Assembly: GCA_021783215.1 (NCBI GenBank)
Contig: JAJXUB010000005.1
Location: 1 to 48,807, forward strand
Direction of reading: 5' to 3'
DNA length: 48,807 nt
Origin: Actinomycetes bacterium
GTDB lineage: Bacteria; Actinomycetota; Actinomycetes; Actinomycetales; Dermatophilaceae
The position numbers and the translations under genes were made by a program. The stretch's first letter is position 1, and each line of letters starts with the position of its first letter. Shown here one piece after another: positions 25,600 to 33,780 of this stretch. Under the pieces are notes generated by a model. That model saw only the letters and a list, made by a program, of their open reading frames with translations. It had not been told where the DNA came from and ran no database searches.

Positions 25600-26914
25600 G
25601 CTCGGGGCTCCCGGCGGCGTCGACGGCGACCGAGGCGATGACGAGTGCCGCGCTGAGCCAGTACTGGTTGTAGAACGCCTGCTTGTTGACGACGTTGGCG
25701 ACGAGAAGGACGAGCGCCCCCCAGCGGAGCAGCTCGGCGACCCCGGGCTGCCGCCGCCGGACGACCATGACGGCGGCGGCGAGGACCCCGAGGACGACGA
25801 CACCGACGACCCAGAACGGCAGCGTCAGGTGGAGGTCGTTGTAGAAGACGAGATACCACGTGTCGGCGAACCGCAGCGGCCGCGACTGCACGGACCCGCT
25901 CACTGCGTCGTGGATGAAGTCGCGCGGCGAGGCGAGGAACCACGGCAGCGACAGCAGGCCCGCGAGGGCGCCGGTTGCGAGCGTCCGGGCGACACCGAAC
26001 CGCCGCCACACCAGGGCCAGGGGGAGCAGGAGGGCGACGTGCTGCTTCGACGCCAGTGCCAGGCCCAGGGGGACCACCGCCCACCAGGCGCGATCCTCGC
26101 GGACGAGCAACGCCCACCACAGGATGCCGGTGAACAGCAGGGGCTCGGTCCACGCCTGGTCGAACAGCGTGAGGGTGCCGGGGAAGGCGATGAGCGCCAC
26201 CGCGGCGATGCCGACCCCCGCGGCCACCGCGGCGTTGCGACGCGGGCCACACAGACGCAGGAACCCGGCGAGGCTGACGAGCGTCCACGCACCGAGGGCC
26301 CAGCGGACGTCACCGGCGAGCCACCGGCCCGGTGCCAGGAGGACGGCCGTCCACGGGAGGTACGGGAAGGAGTCCTTGTCGCCGGGGGAGCCCACCCAGT
26401 GGGCGGCGTAGATGTTGTGCCCTTGGCCGAGGACGTCGCTCGCCTGTTGGAGGACGACCCAGACGTCGATGCGCGGTGCGCGGTCCCCGAGGACGGCGAG
26501 CGTGACCAGCAGGGCCTGCCCGGCTATCGCGGCAAGGACAAGGGCACGGGCCGAGACCCGGTGCGGTCGGGTGAGGACCGCGCCGGCTACGGCGAGCGGC
26601 AGCCCGATGAGGAGGACGTAGCACGCGATGAGCCAGCCGCCGCGGACGTAGGTCCACAGCGGGACGGACGCCGTGACGAGCGCGGAGCCGGCGAGGACGG
26701 CGGCACCCACCACTGGGACGAGGGCGACGCGCGAGTGGCGCCCGAGCCACACGGCGACGGCGACGGCGGCGACGGTCAGGGCCAGGACGATGACAACCCG
26801 GAAGCGGACGACGCTCCACTGGGTCGCGGCGGCATACAGGAGCCACACGACGACGAAGACCCAGGAGGCGACGGCAGCAGGGGAGCGCCGTCCGCCGGCT
26901 GCGTCACCCGCCAT
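25553..26914 (-). CDS. polytopic membrane glycosyltransferase (GT87/GT-C-like)
   Basis: This 453-aa integral membrane protein has about 11 helices. The first long polar loop carries RIDVWVVLQQASDVLGQGHN with the Asp typical of GT-C enzymes that use polyprenyl-phosphate sugars (mannose or arabinose). Later loops hold FDQAWTEPLLF and SRPLRFADTWYLV. It resembles the GT87/DUF2029 family that builds lipomannan or other envelope glycans in Actinobacteria. The donor is unknown. The ATG at 26914 lies inside the last codons of the acyl-CoA ligase gene (11-base overlap), so the two are coupled. Confidence 0.8.
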   Translation of the reverse strand: MAGDAAGGRRSPAAVASWVFVVVWLLYAAATQWSVVRFRVVIVLALTVAAVAVAVWLGRHSRVALVPVVGAAVLAGSALVTASVPLWTYVRGGWLIACYVLLIGLPLAVAGAVLTRPHRVSARALVLAAIAGQALLVTLAVLGDRAPRIDVWVVLQQASDVLGQGHNIYAAHWVGSPGDKDSFPYLPWTAVLLAPGRWLAGDVRWALGAWTLVSLAGFLRLCGPRRNAAVAAGVGIAAVALIAFPGTLTLFDQAWTEPLLFTGILWWALLVREDRAWWAVVPLGLALASKQHVALLLPLALVWRRFGVARTLATGALAGLLSLPWFLASPRDFIHDAVSGSVQSRPLRFADTWYLVFYNDLHLTLPFWVVGVVVLGVLAAAVMVVRRRQPGVAELLRWGALVLLVANVVNKQAFYNQYWLSAALVIASVAVDAAGSPELRQRRAAGSVPATPA

Positions 26915-28694
26915 ACAGGGCCTCGACCTCGTCACCGAAGTCGCGCATGATGATGGTCCGCCGCAGCTTCAGCGACGGGGTCAGGTGCCCGCTCGCCTCG
27001 GTGAAGTCGGTGTCGAGGATGACGAACTTGCGGATCGACTCCGCCTTGGAGACGGCCGCGTTCGCCTCGTCGACGGCCTTCTGGACCTCGGCGAGGACCG
27101 CGGGGTTCGTCCGGGCCCCCTCGATCGTCAGGCCCTCGATCCCGTTGGCCTTGGCCCACACGGGGATCATCTCCTCGTCGAGGGTCACCAGGGCGGCGAT
27201 GAACGGCTTCTGGTCGCCGACGACGATGCACTGGGACACGAGCAGGTGTGCCCGGAGCCGGTCCTCCAGGACGGCGGGCGCGACGTTCTTGCCGCCGGCG
27301 GTGACGAGCAGCTCCTTCTTGCGCCCGGTGATCCGCAGGTAGCCGTCGGCGTCGAGCTCGCCGATGTCGCCCGAGTGGAACCAGCCGTCGTGGATGGCCT
27401 CGGCCGTCGCGGCGTCGTTGTTGTGGTAGCCGTGGAACGTGCCGACGCCCCGGATGAGGATCTCGCCGTCCTCGGCGATGGCGACGGCACAGCCGGGAAG
27501 CGGTGTGCCGACGGTCCCGATCCGCACGGTCTCGGGCCGGTTCACCGTCGCCGGCGCCGTCGTCTCCGTCAGGCCGTAGCCCTCGAGGATCGTCACCCCG
27601 ACGCCGCGGAAGAAGTGACCCAGGCGTGTCCCCAGCGGGGCGCCGCCGGAGACGGCATAGAGGAGCTTGCCGCCCATCGCGGCTCGGAGCCTGCCGTAGA
27701 CGAGCTTGTCGAAGACGAGGTGCCGGGCGCGCACGCCGAGGGGGACCCGGCCGGTGTCGAGCGCCTCCGAGTACGCGATCGCCGTCGCCGTGGCCGTGGC
27801 GAAGATCTTCCCCTTGCCCTCCGTCGTCGCCTTGGCGTCCGCCGAGTTGTAGATCTTCTCGAAGACGCGAGGCACGGCGAGGATGAACGTGGGCTGGAAC
27901 GCCCCGAAGTCGTCGACGAGGGTCTTGATGTCGGCCGAGTGGCCCATCGTGACCCCGGCGTCGACGCAGAGGACCTCGATGAACCGGGCGAAGACATGCG
28001 CCAGGGGAAGGAAGAGGAGGGTCGACGCGCCGGGGTAGTGGACGAGCGAGCGGAACGCCTCGCCGGCGTTCTCGACGAGGTCGAGGAAGTTGCCGTGGGT
28101 CAGGCCGACACCCTTGGGGCGACCCGTCGTCCCCGACGTGTAGATGATCGTCGCCGGGCTCGAGCGGTCGAGCCCGGCGCGGGTGGCCACGAGGGCGCCG
28201 TCGGACACGTCGCGTCCCGATGCGGTGATGTTCGCCAGGTCGCCGGCGTCGATGCCCCACACGTCGGTCACCCTCGGTGTCGCGTGGCGGACCGACTCGA
28301 CCGTCGCGAGGTGCGCGGCGCTCTCGACGACGACACCCACGGCACCGGAGTCCTCGAGGATCCACTGGACCTGCTCGGCCGAGGACGTCTCGTAGATCGG
28401 GACCGGGACGGCCCCGCAGCACCACAGGGCGAAGTCGAGGAGGGTCCACTCGTAACGCGTGCGGGCCATGATCCCGACCCGCTGGCCCGGCGTGACCCCG
28501 GAGGCGACGAAACCCTTGGCGAGCGCCTCGACCTCGGCGTCGAACTGGGCCGCGGTCACCGGCGCCCAGGCATCGCCCGCACGTCGCCGGAAGGCGATGT
28601 GGGACGGAGCCTCGCGGGCGTTTCGTGCGGGCATGTCGCCGAGCGTTCCGTCGGTTCGGGGTGGGACGACCGGCGGGACGGCCTTCTCGTTCAC
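26904..28694 (-). CDS. long-chain acyl-CoA synthetase (AMP-dependent, FadD15-like)
   Basis: This 596-aa adenylate-forming enzyme activates fatty acids to acyl-AMP and then acyl-CoA. Motifs are TIIYTSGTTGRPKGV (phosphate-binding loop), LPLAHVFARF, YGLTETTAPATVN, the hinge GWFHSGDIGELDADGYLRI and TGRKKELLVTAGGKNVAP (with a late Lys for adenylation further on). The position corresponds to mycobacterial fadD15 (Rv2187). The GTG at 28694 has AAAGGAG upstream. The membrane glycosyltransferase gene overlaps its end. Together they suggest a role in lipid or glycolipid assembly of the envelope, which is inference. Confidence 0.92.
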   Translation of the reverse strand: MNEKAVPPVVPPRTDGTLGDMPARNAREAPSHIAFRRRAGDAWAPVTAAQFDAEVEALAKGFVASGVTPGQRVGIMARTRYEWTLLDFALWCCGAVPVPIYETSSAEQVQWILEDSGAVGVVVESAAHLATVESVRHATPRVTDVWGIDAGDLANITASGRDVSDGALVATRAGLDRSSPATIIYTSGTTGRPKGVGLTHGNFLDLVENAGEAFRSLVHYPGASTLLFLPLAHVFARFIEVLCVDAGVTMGHSADIKTLVDDFGAFQPTFILAVPRVFEKIYNSADAKATTEGKGKIFATATATAIAYSEALDTGRVPLGVRARHLVFDKLVYGRLRAAMGGKLLYAVSGGAPLGTRLGHFFRGVGVTILEGYGLTETTAPATVNRPETVRIGTVGTPLPGCAVAIAEDGEILIRGVGTFHGYHNNDAATAEAIHDGWFHSGDIGELDADGYLRITGRKKELLVTAGGKNVAPAVLEDRLRAHLLVSQCIVVGDQKPFIAALVTLDEEMIPVWAKANGIEGLTIEGARTNPAVLAEVQKAVDEANAAVSKAESIRKFVILDTDFTEASGHLTPSLKLRRTIIMRDFGDEVEALYGG

Positions 28695-28768
28695 GGGAGC
28701 TGACTCCTTTGTCGGCAGCGTGGTCGCTGCCGGTCCTCGGCCGTCATCCTATGGCGTGGCCGTCGCTG

Positions 28769-28774
28769 TAGTGT
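28769..28774 (+). promoter_or_regulatory. -10 box (leaderless) of the SRPBCC gene
   Basis: TAGTGT ends 7 bases before the ATG at 28781, and no ribosome site is present. It probably drives the SRPBCC, ArsA-like and Cys-rich genes as one transcript. Confidence 0.5.
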
Positions 28775-28780
28775 CGGCTC

Positions 28781-29224
28781 ATGGCCGAGCGCACAGAGTC
28801 CTCGATCGAGGTGGCGGCCGAGGCGGCCGCGGTTCTCGACGTCATCGCCGACTTCCCGGCCTACCCCGAATGGGCCGAACAGGTCCGGGAGGCGACCGTG
28901 CTCGGCGAGGACGGCGACGGGTGGGCGGACGAGGTCGAGTTCGTCCTCGACACCGGTGTCATCAAGGACCGTTACGTCCTCTCCTATGACTGGGACGTCG
29001 ACGAGGTCGGCGCCGGTGTCGTCTCGTGGAGGCTTGTCCGCTCCGAGATGCTCAAGGCGCTCGACGGCTCGTACACGATCACGCCGAAGGGAGACGGGAC
29101 GGCGGTGACCTACCGGCTCGCCGTCGACGTCAAGCTCCCCATGCTCGGTCTCATCAAGCGCAAGGCGGAGAAGATGATCATCGACACGGCGCTCAAGGAG
29201 CTGAAGAGGCGCGTCGAGGGCTGA
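28781..29224 (+). CDS. SRPBCC (START-like, polyketide cyclase/dehydrase) family protein
   Basis: This 147-aa protein has the START-like fold that encloses a hydrophobic pocket (SSIEVAAEAAAVLDVIADF, AYPEWAEQVREATVLGE, FVLDTGVIKDRYVL, long C-terminal helix KMIIDTALKELKRRVEG). It matches the TB16.3 (Rv2185c) family by place and pattern. Members bind lipids or other hydrophobic ligands; no catalytic residues can be named. It is first in a tight row with the ArsA-like ATPase (10-base gap). A shared job in handling hydrophobic molecules is plausible but unproven. Confidence 0.87.
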   Translation: MAERTESSIEVAAEAAAVLDVIADFPAYPEWAEQVREATVLGEDGDGWADEVEFVLDTGVIKDRYVLSYDWDVDEVGAGVVSWRLVRSEMLKALDGSYTITPKGDGTAVTYRLAVDVKLPMLGLIKRKAEKMIIDTALKELKRRVEG

Positions 29225-29234
29225 GCGCCGCCCG

Positions 29235-30455
29235 ATGCGCATCCTTCTCTTCACCGGCAAGGGCGGGGTCGGCAAGACGACGGCGGCCGCCGCGACGGCC
29301 GTCACGGCCGCCCGCGACGGGCTGCGGACGGTCGTCGTCTCGACAGACCCGGCGCACTCGCTCGCGGATGCCGTCGGGGTCGCGCTCCCGGTCGGCCGTC
29401 CCGTGCCCCTGGAACCCGGGCTCGACGCGCTTCAGGTCAGCGCCGCGGAGACGGTCGACCCGTCGTGGCGGGGAGTCCAGGGCTACCTCACCGCCCTCCT
29501 CGACGCCATCGGGCTCGACCCGGTCCTCGCCGACGAGCTGACCTCCCTGCCCGGGGTCGACGAGATCGCGGCCCTCGTCGCCATCGAGCGCCTCGCCGCC
29601 GCCGGGGCCCATGACCTCGCGGTCATCGACTGCGCCCCGACCGCCGAGACGCTGCGGCTCCTCGCGCTCCCGGAGATCCTCACGTGGCACCTCGACCGGC
29701 TCGTCCCGACGCAGCGGGCCGTCCTCGGGGCGCTCCGCCCGGCAGCACTGGCAGCCGCGGGCATCCCGCAGCCGCCCGCGGAGGTCCCCGCCGCCCTCGC
29801 CGCCTGGTCCCGGCGTATGCGCGGGGTCCAGGCGCTTCTCACGCCGCCGGGGTGCTCGGTCCGGCTCGTCCTCACCCCGGAGTCCGTCGTCATCGCCGAG
29901 GCGCGCCGGATGCTCGCCCTCCTCGGCCTGCATGGGTTTGCCGTCGACGGCGTCGTCGTCAACCGGGTCCTGCCGGATGCCGCGGCCGGCCACGGGTCCG
30001 GGCGGCCCGACCCGTGGCTCGCCGCGTGGAACGAGGCGCAGGCGCGCGGCCTCGCCGAGACGCGGGCGTCCTTCGCCGACATCCCCATCACCACGGTGCC
30101 CTTCGGCGCCGGCGAACCCATCGGGCTCGCGGCGCTCGCCGAGATCGGCCGCCACCTCCGTCCCGTCCCGCCCGCCCGGCTCACCGACCCGGCCACCGTC
30201 GGCGGGGTCCGCGTCACGAGAGAGGAAGCGGCCTACGTCCTCCACATGCCGCTGAAGGGCGCGACATCCGCCGACGTCGAGCTGGGACGTCGCGACGACG
30301 ACCTGCTCATCGACGTCTCCGGACACCACCGGGTCATCACGCTGCCGTCCGTTCTGAGACGATGCACCATCCGGGGCGCCGCCATGAAGGACGGCGTCCT
30401 CACCGTCACGTTCGACCCCGACCCGGAGGTGTGGCCCCGTGAACGCTCCCGGTGA
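29235..30455 (+). CDS. ArsA/Get3d-like ATPase with C-terminal HSP20-like domain
   Basis: This 406-aa P-loop ATPase of the ArsA/Get3 (SIMIBI) class has the deviant Walker A GKGGVGKTT (residues 8-16), switch I VVVSTDPAHSLADA and switch II DLAVIDCAPTAETLRL. From about residue 330 the sequence (VLHMPLKGATSADVELGRR, DDDLLIDVSGHHRVITLP, GAAMKDGVLTVTF) reads as an alpha-crystallin/HSP20-like domain, as in Get3d proteins. No arsenic genes are near and no Cys metal site is seen, so arsenite export is unlikely. It corresponds to Rv2184c. A chaperone-like role for hydrophobic clients is the family view. Confidence 0.88.
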   Translation: MRILLFTGKGGVGKTTAAAATAVTAARDGLRTVVVSTDPAHSLADAVGVALPVGRPVPLEPGLDALQVSAAETVDPSWRGVQGYLTALLDAIGLDPVLADELTSLPGVDEIAALVAIERLAAAGAHDLAVIDCAPTAETLRLLALPEILTWHLDRLVPTQRAVLGALRPAALAAAGIPQPPAEVPAALAAWSRRMRGVQALLTPPGCSVRLVLTPESVVIAEARRMLALLGLHGFAVDGVVVNRVLPDAAAGHGSGRPDPWLAAWNEAQARGLAETRASFADIPITTVPFGAGEPIGLAALAEIGRHLRPVPPARLTDPATVGGVRVTREEAAYVLHMPLKGATSADVELGRRDDDLLIDVSGHHRVITLPSVLRRCTIRGAAMKDGVLTVTFDPDPEVWPRERSR

Positions 30456-30804
30456 CCAGCCGGTCGGCACGGTGGCCGAGGAGGCGGCGCGCCTCTTCGA
30501 GTCCCTGACCGGGCGCCCACTGGACCCCTCCGCGTTCGAGCCGCCCGCGGACAAGGGGGGCTGCCACCACCCGCCGGTCGGTGAGGCGACGACCTGCGCC
30601 GTCTGTCCCGTATGCCGAGGCATCCTCTGGGTGCGGACGCTGAGCCCGGAGACCATCGACCGGCTCGCCGACCTCGCATCGGCCGCGGCGACATCCCTGC
30701 GGGAGCTCGCCGCACGAGGACACGGCGAGGCCCCGCCCGAGCCGGCAGGTCACCGTAGCCGCGTCGTCGACATCGAGGTCGTCGACGTGCAGGACGGGGG
30801 CTGA
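30439..30804 (+). CDS. Cys-rich conserved protein (Rv2183c-like), 121 aa
   Basis: This protein starts at a GTG inside the end of the ArsA-like gene (17-base overlap) and so is coupled to it. A helical N-terminus (TVAEEAARLFESLTG) leads to GGCHHPP and then CAVCPVC (Cys53, Cys56, Cys59), a likely Zn- or Fe-S-binding knuckle with the preceding Cys-His-His. A second helix (SPETIDRLADLASAAATSLRE) and an acidic tail follow. It takes the place of Rv2183c beside Rv2184c. The function is not known. The coupling suggests it works with the ATPase. Confidence 0.78.
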   Translation: MNAPGDQPVGTVAEEAARLFESLTGRPLDPSAFEPPADKGGCHHPPVGEATTCAVCPVCRGILWVRTLSPETIDRLADLASAAATSLRELAARGHGEAPPEPAGHRSRVVDIEVVDVQDGG

Positions 30805-30834
30805 CGGCGTGGAGTGCGGCAGCGGCGTCGCTGG

Positions 30835-30840
30835 CATGAT
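30835..30840 (+). promoter_or_regulatory. -10 box (leaderless) of the ROK kinase gene
   Basis: CATGAT ends 7 bases before the ATG at 30847. The same box precedes the DUF167 gene at the same spacing. Confidence 0.4.
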
Positions 30841-30846
30841 CGGCGC

Positions 30847-31833
30847 ATGACCTCGGCACGGCTCGCCATCGGCATCGACGTCGGGGGCACGAAGGTGGCC
30901 GGCGGGCTCGTCGACGTCAGCGGTGCCGTCCTCGCCGTTGCGCGCCGGGACACACCGGACCGGAGCAAGAGCCCGGACGTCGTCGAGGACACGATCGTCG
31001 ACGTCGTCGGCGAGCTCATCGCCGTCGTGTCCGCGGGCGGGATCGGGCAGGTCGTTGCCGTCGGCGTCGGGGCGGCGGGCTTCGTCGCCGCGGACCGGGC
31101 GACCGTCGTCTACGCGCCCCACCTGTCGTGGCGGAACGAGCCGCTGCGCGACGCGCTGCGCGACCGGGTGGCCGTGCCGTTGTTCGTCGACAACGACGCC
31201 AACGCGGCACTGTGGGCCGAGCATCGGTTCGGGGCGGCACGGGGCGAGTCGCACGCCCTGATGCTGACCCTCGGCACGGGGATCGGTGGGGCCCTGCTCA
31301 TCGACGGCGAGATCTTTCGGGGGCGGTTCGGCATCGCCGGCGAGTTCGGTCACATGCAGGTGGTCCCGCGGGGGTCGCGCTGCGAGTGCGGCAACCGCGG
31401 CTGCTGGGAGCAGTACGCCTCCGGCAACGCCCTCGTCCGCGAGGCCCGTTCGATGATGTACGCCGGTGTGCCTGCCGTCGCCGACCTCGCGGAACGGGTC
31501 GGTGGCGACCCGGCGAGCCTTACCGGTCCACTCATCACCGAGGCCGCCCAGGAGGGCGACGCGACGGCCGTCGAGCTCATCACCGAGATCGGCCAGTGGC
31601 TGGGTGTCGGCATGGCGTCACTCGCCGCGGCGTTCGACCCGGGAGTCCTCGTCGTCGGAGGCGGTGTCAGCGCCGCGGGGGAGATGCTCCTGGAGCCGGC
31701 CCGTGAGTCCTTCGCGCGCCAGCTCCCAGGTCGCGGGTACCGGCCGATGCCCCCGATCGTCGCCGCCGAGCTCGGCAACCGGGCAGGACTCATCGGGGCC
31801 GCCGACCTGGCCCGGCGCAGCGTGGACTCCTGA
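30847..31833 (+). CDS. ROK-family glucokinase
   Basis: This 328-aa sugar kinase has the N-terminal phosphate loop IGIDVGGTKVAGG (residues 8-20), the sugar site DNDANAALWAEHRFG, the ROK signature LGTGIGGALLIDG, EFGHMQVVP and the zinc motif CECGNRGCWEQYASG. No helix-turn-helix is present, so it is an enzyme and not a ROK repressor. ATP-dependent phosphorylation of glucose is the most likely reaction, and polyphosphate use is known for relatives. The ATG at 30847 is chosen over 30814 because of the -10 box at 30835-30840. The phosphohydrolase gene follows after four bases. Confidence 0.92.
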   Translation: MTSARLAIGIDVGGTKVAGGLVDVSGAVLAVARRDTPDRSKSPDVVEDTIVDVVGELIAVVSAGGIGQVVAVGVGAAGFVAADRATVVYAPHLSWRNEPLRDALRDRVAVPLFVDNDANAALWAEHRFGAARGESHALMLTLGTGIGGALLIDGEIFRGRFGIAGEFGHMQVVPRGSRCECGNRGCWEQYASGNALVREARSMMYAGVPAVADLAERVGGDPASLTGPLITEAAQEGDATAVELITEIGQWLGVGMASLAAAFDPGVLVVGGGVSAAGEMLLEPARESFARQLPGRGYRPMPPIVAAELGNRAGLIGAADLARRSVDS

Positions 31834-31837
31834 GCGC

Positions 31838-32497
31838 GTGCGCGTCGCCTCGTACAACACGCGGGACCTCCGCGACGACGGTGCCGCCGCCGCCGGCGTC
31901 GTCCGGGCCATCGGGCCGGACGTCCTCTGCCTTCAAGAAGTGCCGCGCCGGTTGTTCGCCGAGCGCCGGGTTGCGGCCTTCGCCCGCTCGTGCGGCATGA
32001 CGTGGTCCGGTGGCCACCGCGGCAGCGGTGGGACAACCGTGTTCACGGCGCCGAGGGTTGAGGTCCATGAGCAGCTTCATCGCCGGCTGCCCGTCCGGTT
32101 CCCGGACCGAACCCGCGGCTATGCCGTCGCCACCGTGGTCGCCCCCGGTCACCAGCCCATGACCGTCGTGTCCGTGCACCTGAGCCTGCAGCCGGAAGAG
32201 CGCCTCCGGCACGCGGCCATCGTCCTCGACGCGGTTGCGGCGGCGGACCGGCTCGTCGTGTGCGGCGACCTCAACGAGGACGCCTCGGGTGCGGCGTTCT
32301 CGGTGTTGGCGTCCCGACTGCGCGTCGTGTCGACGCCGGAGGCGACGTTCCCGGCGCGGGCGCCACGGCACCGGCTCGACGTCATCCTCGCAACCCCTGA
32401 CGTCGACGTCGCGCCCCACGCCGAGCTCGACCTGCCGGTCGGTCTCATGGCTGCCGCGAGCGACCATCGCCCGGTCTGGGTCGACGTCCTGGCCTGA
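31838..32497 (+). CDS. endonuclease/exonuclease/phosphatase (EEP) family protein
   Basis: This 219-aa compact EEP-fold hydrolase carries the Mg ligands and catalytic residues in order: ASYNTRDLRDD (Asn), DVLCLQEV (Glu), SVHLSLQ (His), CGDLNED (Asp, Asn) and the final SDHRPVWVDV (Asp-His). No signal peptide is seen. Substrates in this family range from DNA to phospholipids. It starts with GTG four bases after the ROK kinase stop and is presumably co-transcribed. It is convergent with a membrane-protein gene 13 bases away. Confidence 0.87.
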   Translation: MRVASYNTRDLRDDGAAAAGVVRAIGPDVLCLQEVPRRLFAERRVAAFARSCGMTWSGGHRGSGGTTVFTAPRVEVHEQLHRRLPVRFPDRTRGYAVATVVAPGHQPMTVVSVHLSLQPEERLRHAAIVLDAVAAADRLVVCGDLNEDASGAAFSVLASRLRVVSTPEATFPARAPRHRLDVILATPDVDVAPHAELDLPVGLMAAASDHRPVWVDVLA

Positions 32498-32510
32498 CGC
32501 CGGCGTGACG

Positions 32511-32921
32511 TCAGACGCGGGCGCCGTCGTCGCTGTCGTCGCGGTGGGTGGGCTGGCGGAGGAAGAGGAGGACGAGCCCTGCGAGGGTCAGGCCGGCCGC
32601 GGCATACGTCCACAACGGCGACCAGCCGTCGCCGAACAGGAGGATGGCGAGGAGGGCGGCCGGCCCGATGGTCAGCCCGACGACGATGCCCCAGAACGCC
32701 AGGTCCTCCTGCCCCGGCAGCCGGGGCTGCGGCGGCTCGAACCGGTCCTCCCCGAGGAGGCTCTCGACCGATCCGGGGGGAGGGTCGTCGGGAATGGGCG
32801 GTGCGTCGCCGAGGTCGGCCGGGGGGGTGGCGTCCCAGCGGGAGATGATGTCGGCGAACTGGCGGTTGACGGACTCCTCGTCCGGCCCGTGCGAACCCTC
32901 CGGCGCCTCCTCGACGGGCAT
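32511..32921 (-). CDS. membrane protein with acidic cytosolic N-terminus, 136 aa
   Basis: This protein has an acidic, Pro-rich N-terminal half (VEEAPEGSHGPDEESVNRQF; PPIPDDPPPGSVESLLGEDRFEPP) and two hydrophobic helices (about 75-95 and 102-121: IVVGLTIGPAALLAILLFG and WTYAAAGLTLAGLVLLFL). A short charged tail ends the protein. The FADIISRWD piece is typical of small actinobacterial membrane proteins. The ATG at 32921 lies 3 bases after the stop of the upstream hydrolase, so the two form an operon. No function is recognisable. Confidence 0.78.
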   Translation of the reverse strand: MPVEEAPEGSHGPDEESVNRQFADIISRWDATPPADLGDAPPIPDDPPPGSVESLLGEDRFEPPQPRLPGQEDLAFWGIVVGLTIGPAALLAILLFGDGWSPLWTYAAAGLTLAGLVLLFLRQPTHRDDSDDGARV

Positions 32922-32924
32922 GGC

Positions 32925-33692
32925 TCAGCTGCTCAGCCGCCCGATGAAGGCGTCGGTGTCGGCGAGGATCGTCGGGGCGTCGTTGTCGAGCGTTGCGACG
33001 TGGTAGCTGTCCGGGAGGACCGTCTCGGTGACGTCGACGCTGGAGATCCGCGACAGGAGCAGGGCGGAGCTGGACGCCGGGACGACGTGGTCGTCGGCGC
33101 TGCGGAACAGCAGCACCGGCTGCGTGACGAGCGGCATGTCGAGGATCGTCGCCGCCCAGAGCTTCGTCTGGGAGTGCAGCGCCTTCAGGGGCACCCGGTC
33201 GTAGCAGACCTCGTCCTGCCCGGGCTTCTTGATGTCGTTGCCGATCCCGGGCAGTGAAGGAAGGAAGCGCTGGAGGACCGGCAGGGCCTTTAGCCGTGGG
33301 TCCTCGACCTTGTAGGCCGGGTTGACCAGGACGAGCCCGGCGACGTCCGACCCGTGCTCCTCGGCCAGACGCGTGGCGAGCGTCCCGCCCATGGAGATCC
33401 CGGCGACGAAGACCAGGTCGCACGCACGACGGAGGTCGGCGAAGGCTTGCGACACCTCGGCGTACCACTGCGGCCACCCGGTCGTGTTCGCCTCCTGCCA
33501 CGTCGTCCCGTGCCCCGGGAGCCGGGGCAGCCGGACCGTATGCCCTGCCTCCGCCAGGTGCTCCGCCCACGGGCGCATGCTCGCCGGGCTGCCGGTGAAG
33601 CCGTGGCAGAGGAGGATGCCGACGCGGTCCCCGTCGTGGGCATACGGCTCGGCGCCGGAACGGACTGCGGGAGGGGTGGTCGGCTGCGCCAT
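32925..33692 (-). CDS. alpha/beta-hydrolase, carboxylesterase/lipase type
   Basis: This 255-aa serine hydrolase resembles bacterial carboxylesterase Est30 and monoacylglycerol lipases. It has the oxyanion motif LLCHGFTGSP, the nucleophile elbow GISMGG, the acid in FRSADDHVVP and the terminal His in SYHVATLDND. It is cytosolic, with no signal peptide. The ATG at 33692 is selected because GGAAGG lies 8-9 bases before it, while the upstream in-frame Met at 33716 lacks one. It is divergent from the PlsC gene, so a shared link to lipid turnover is possible. Confidence 0.9.
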   Translation of the reverse strand: MAQPTTPPAVRSGAEPYAHDGDRVGILLCHGFTGSPASMRPWAEHLAEAGHTVRLPRLPGHGTTWQEANTTGWPQWYAEVSQAFADLRRACDLVFVAGISMGGTLATRLAEEHGSDVAGLVLVNPAYKVEDPRLKALPVLQRFLPSLPGIGNDIKKPGQDEVCYDRVPLKALHSQTKLWAATILDMPLVTQPVLLFRSADDHVVPASSSALLLSRISSVDVTETVLPDSYHVATLDNDAPTILADTDAFIGRLSS

Positions 33693-33741
33693 GGCGACGA
33701 TCCTTCCAGAGTCCATCGGGCCAAACCAGGGGAGCCGTCGG

Positions 33742-33747
33742 TAGAGT
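33742..33747 (+). promoter_or_regulatory. -10 box of the plsC-like gene
   Basis: TAGAGT would start a transcript near 33754, leaving a leader of about 27 bases that includes AAGG at 33770-33773. That site is 7 bases from the GTG at 33781 but only 1-2 from the GTG at 33775, which decides the start. Confidence 0.45.
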
Positions 33748-33780
33748 GCGGGGTCACCCGACACCAACTAAGGCGTGCCC

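Noticed and set aside
29235-30455. Arsenite-pump ATPase function
   Set aside because: The protein has one ATPase domain with an HSP20-like tail, and there is no ArsB, ArsR or ArsD gene nearby and no Cys metal triad.
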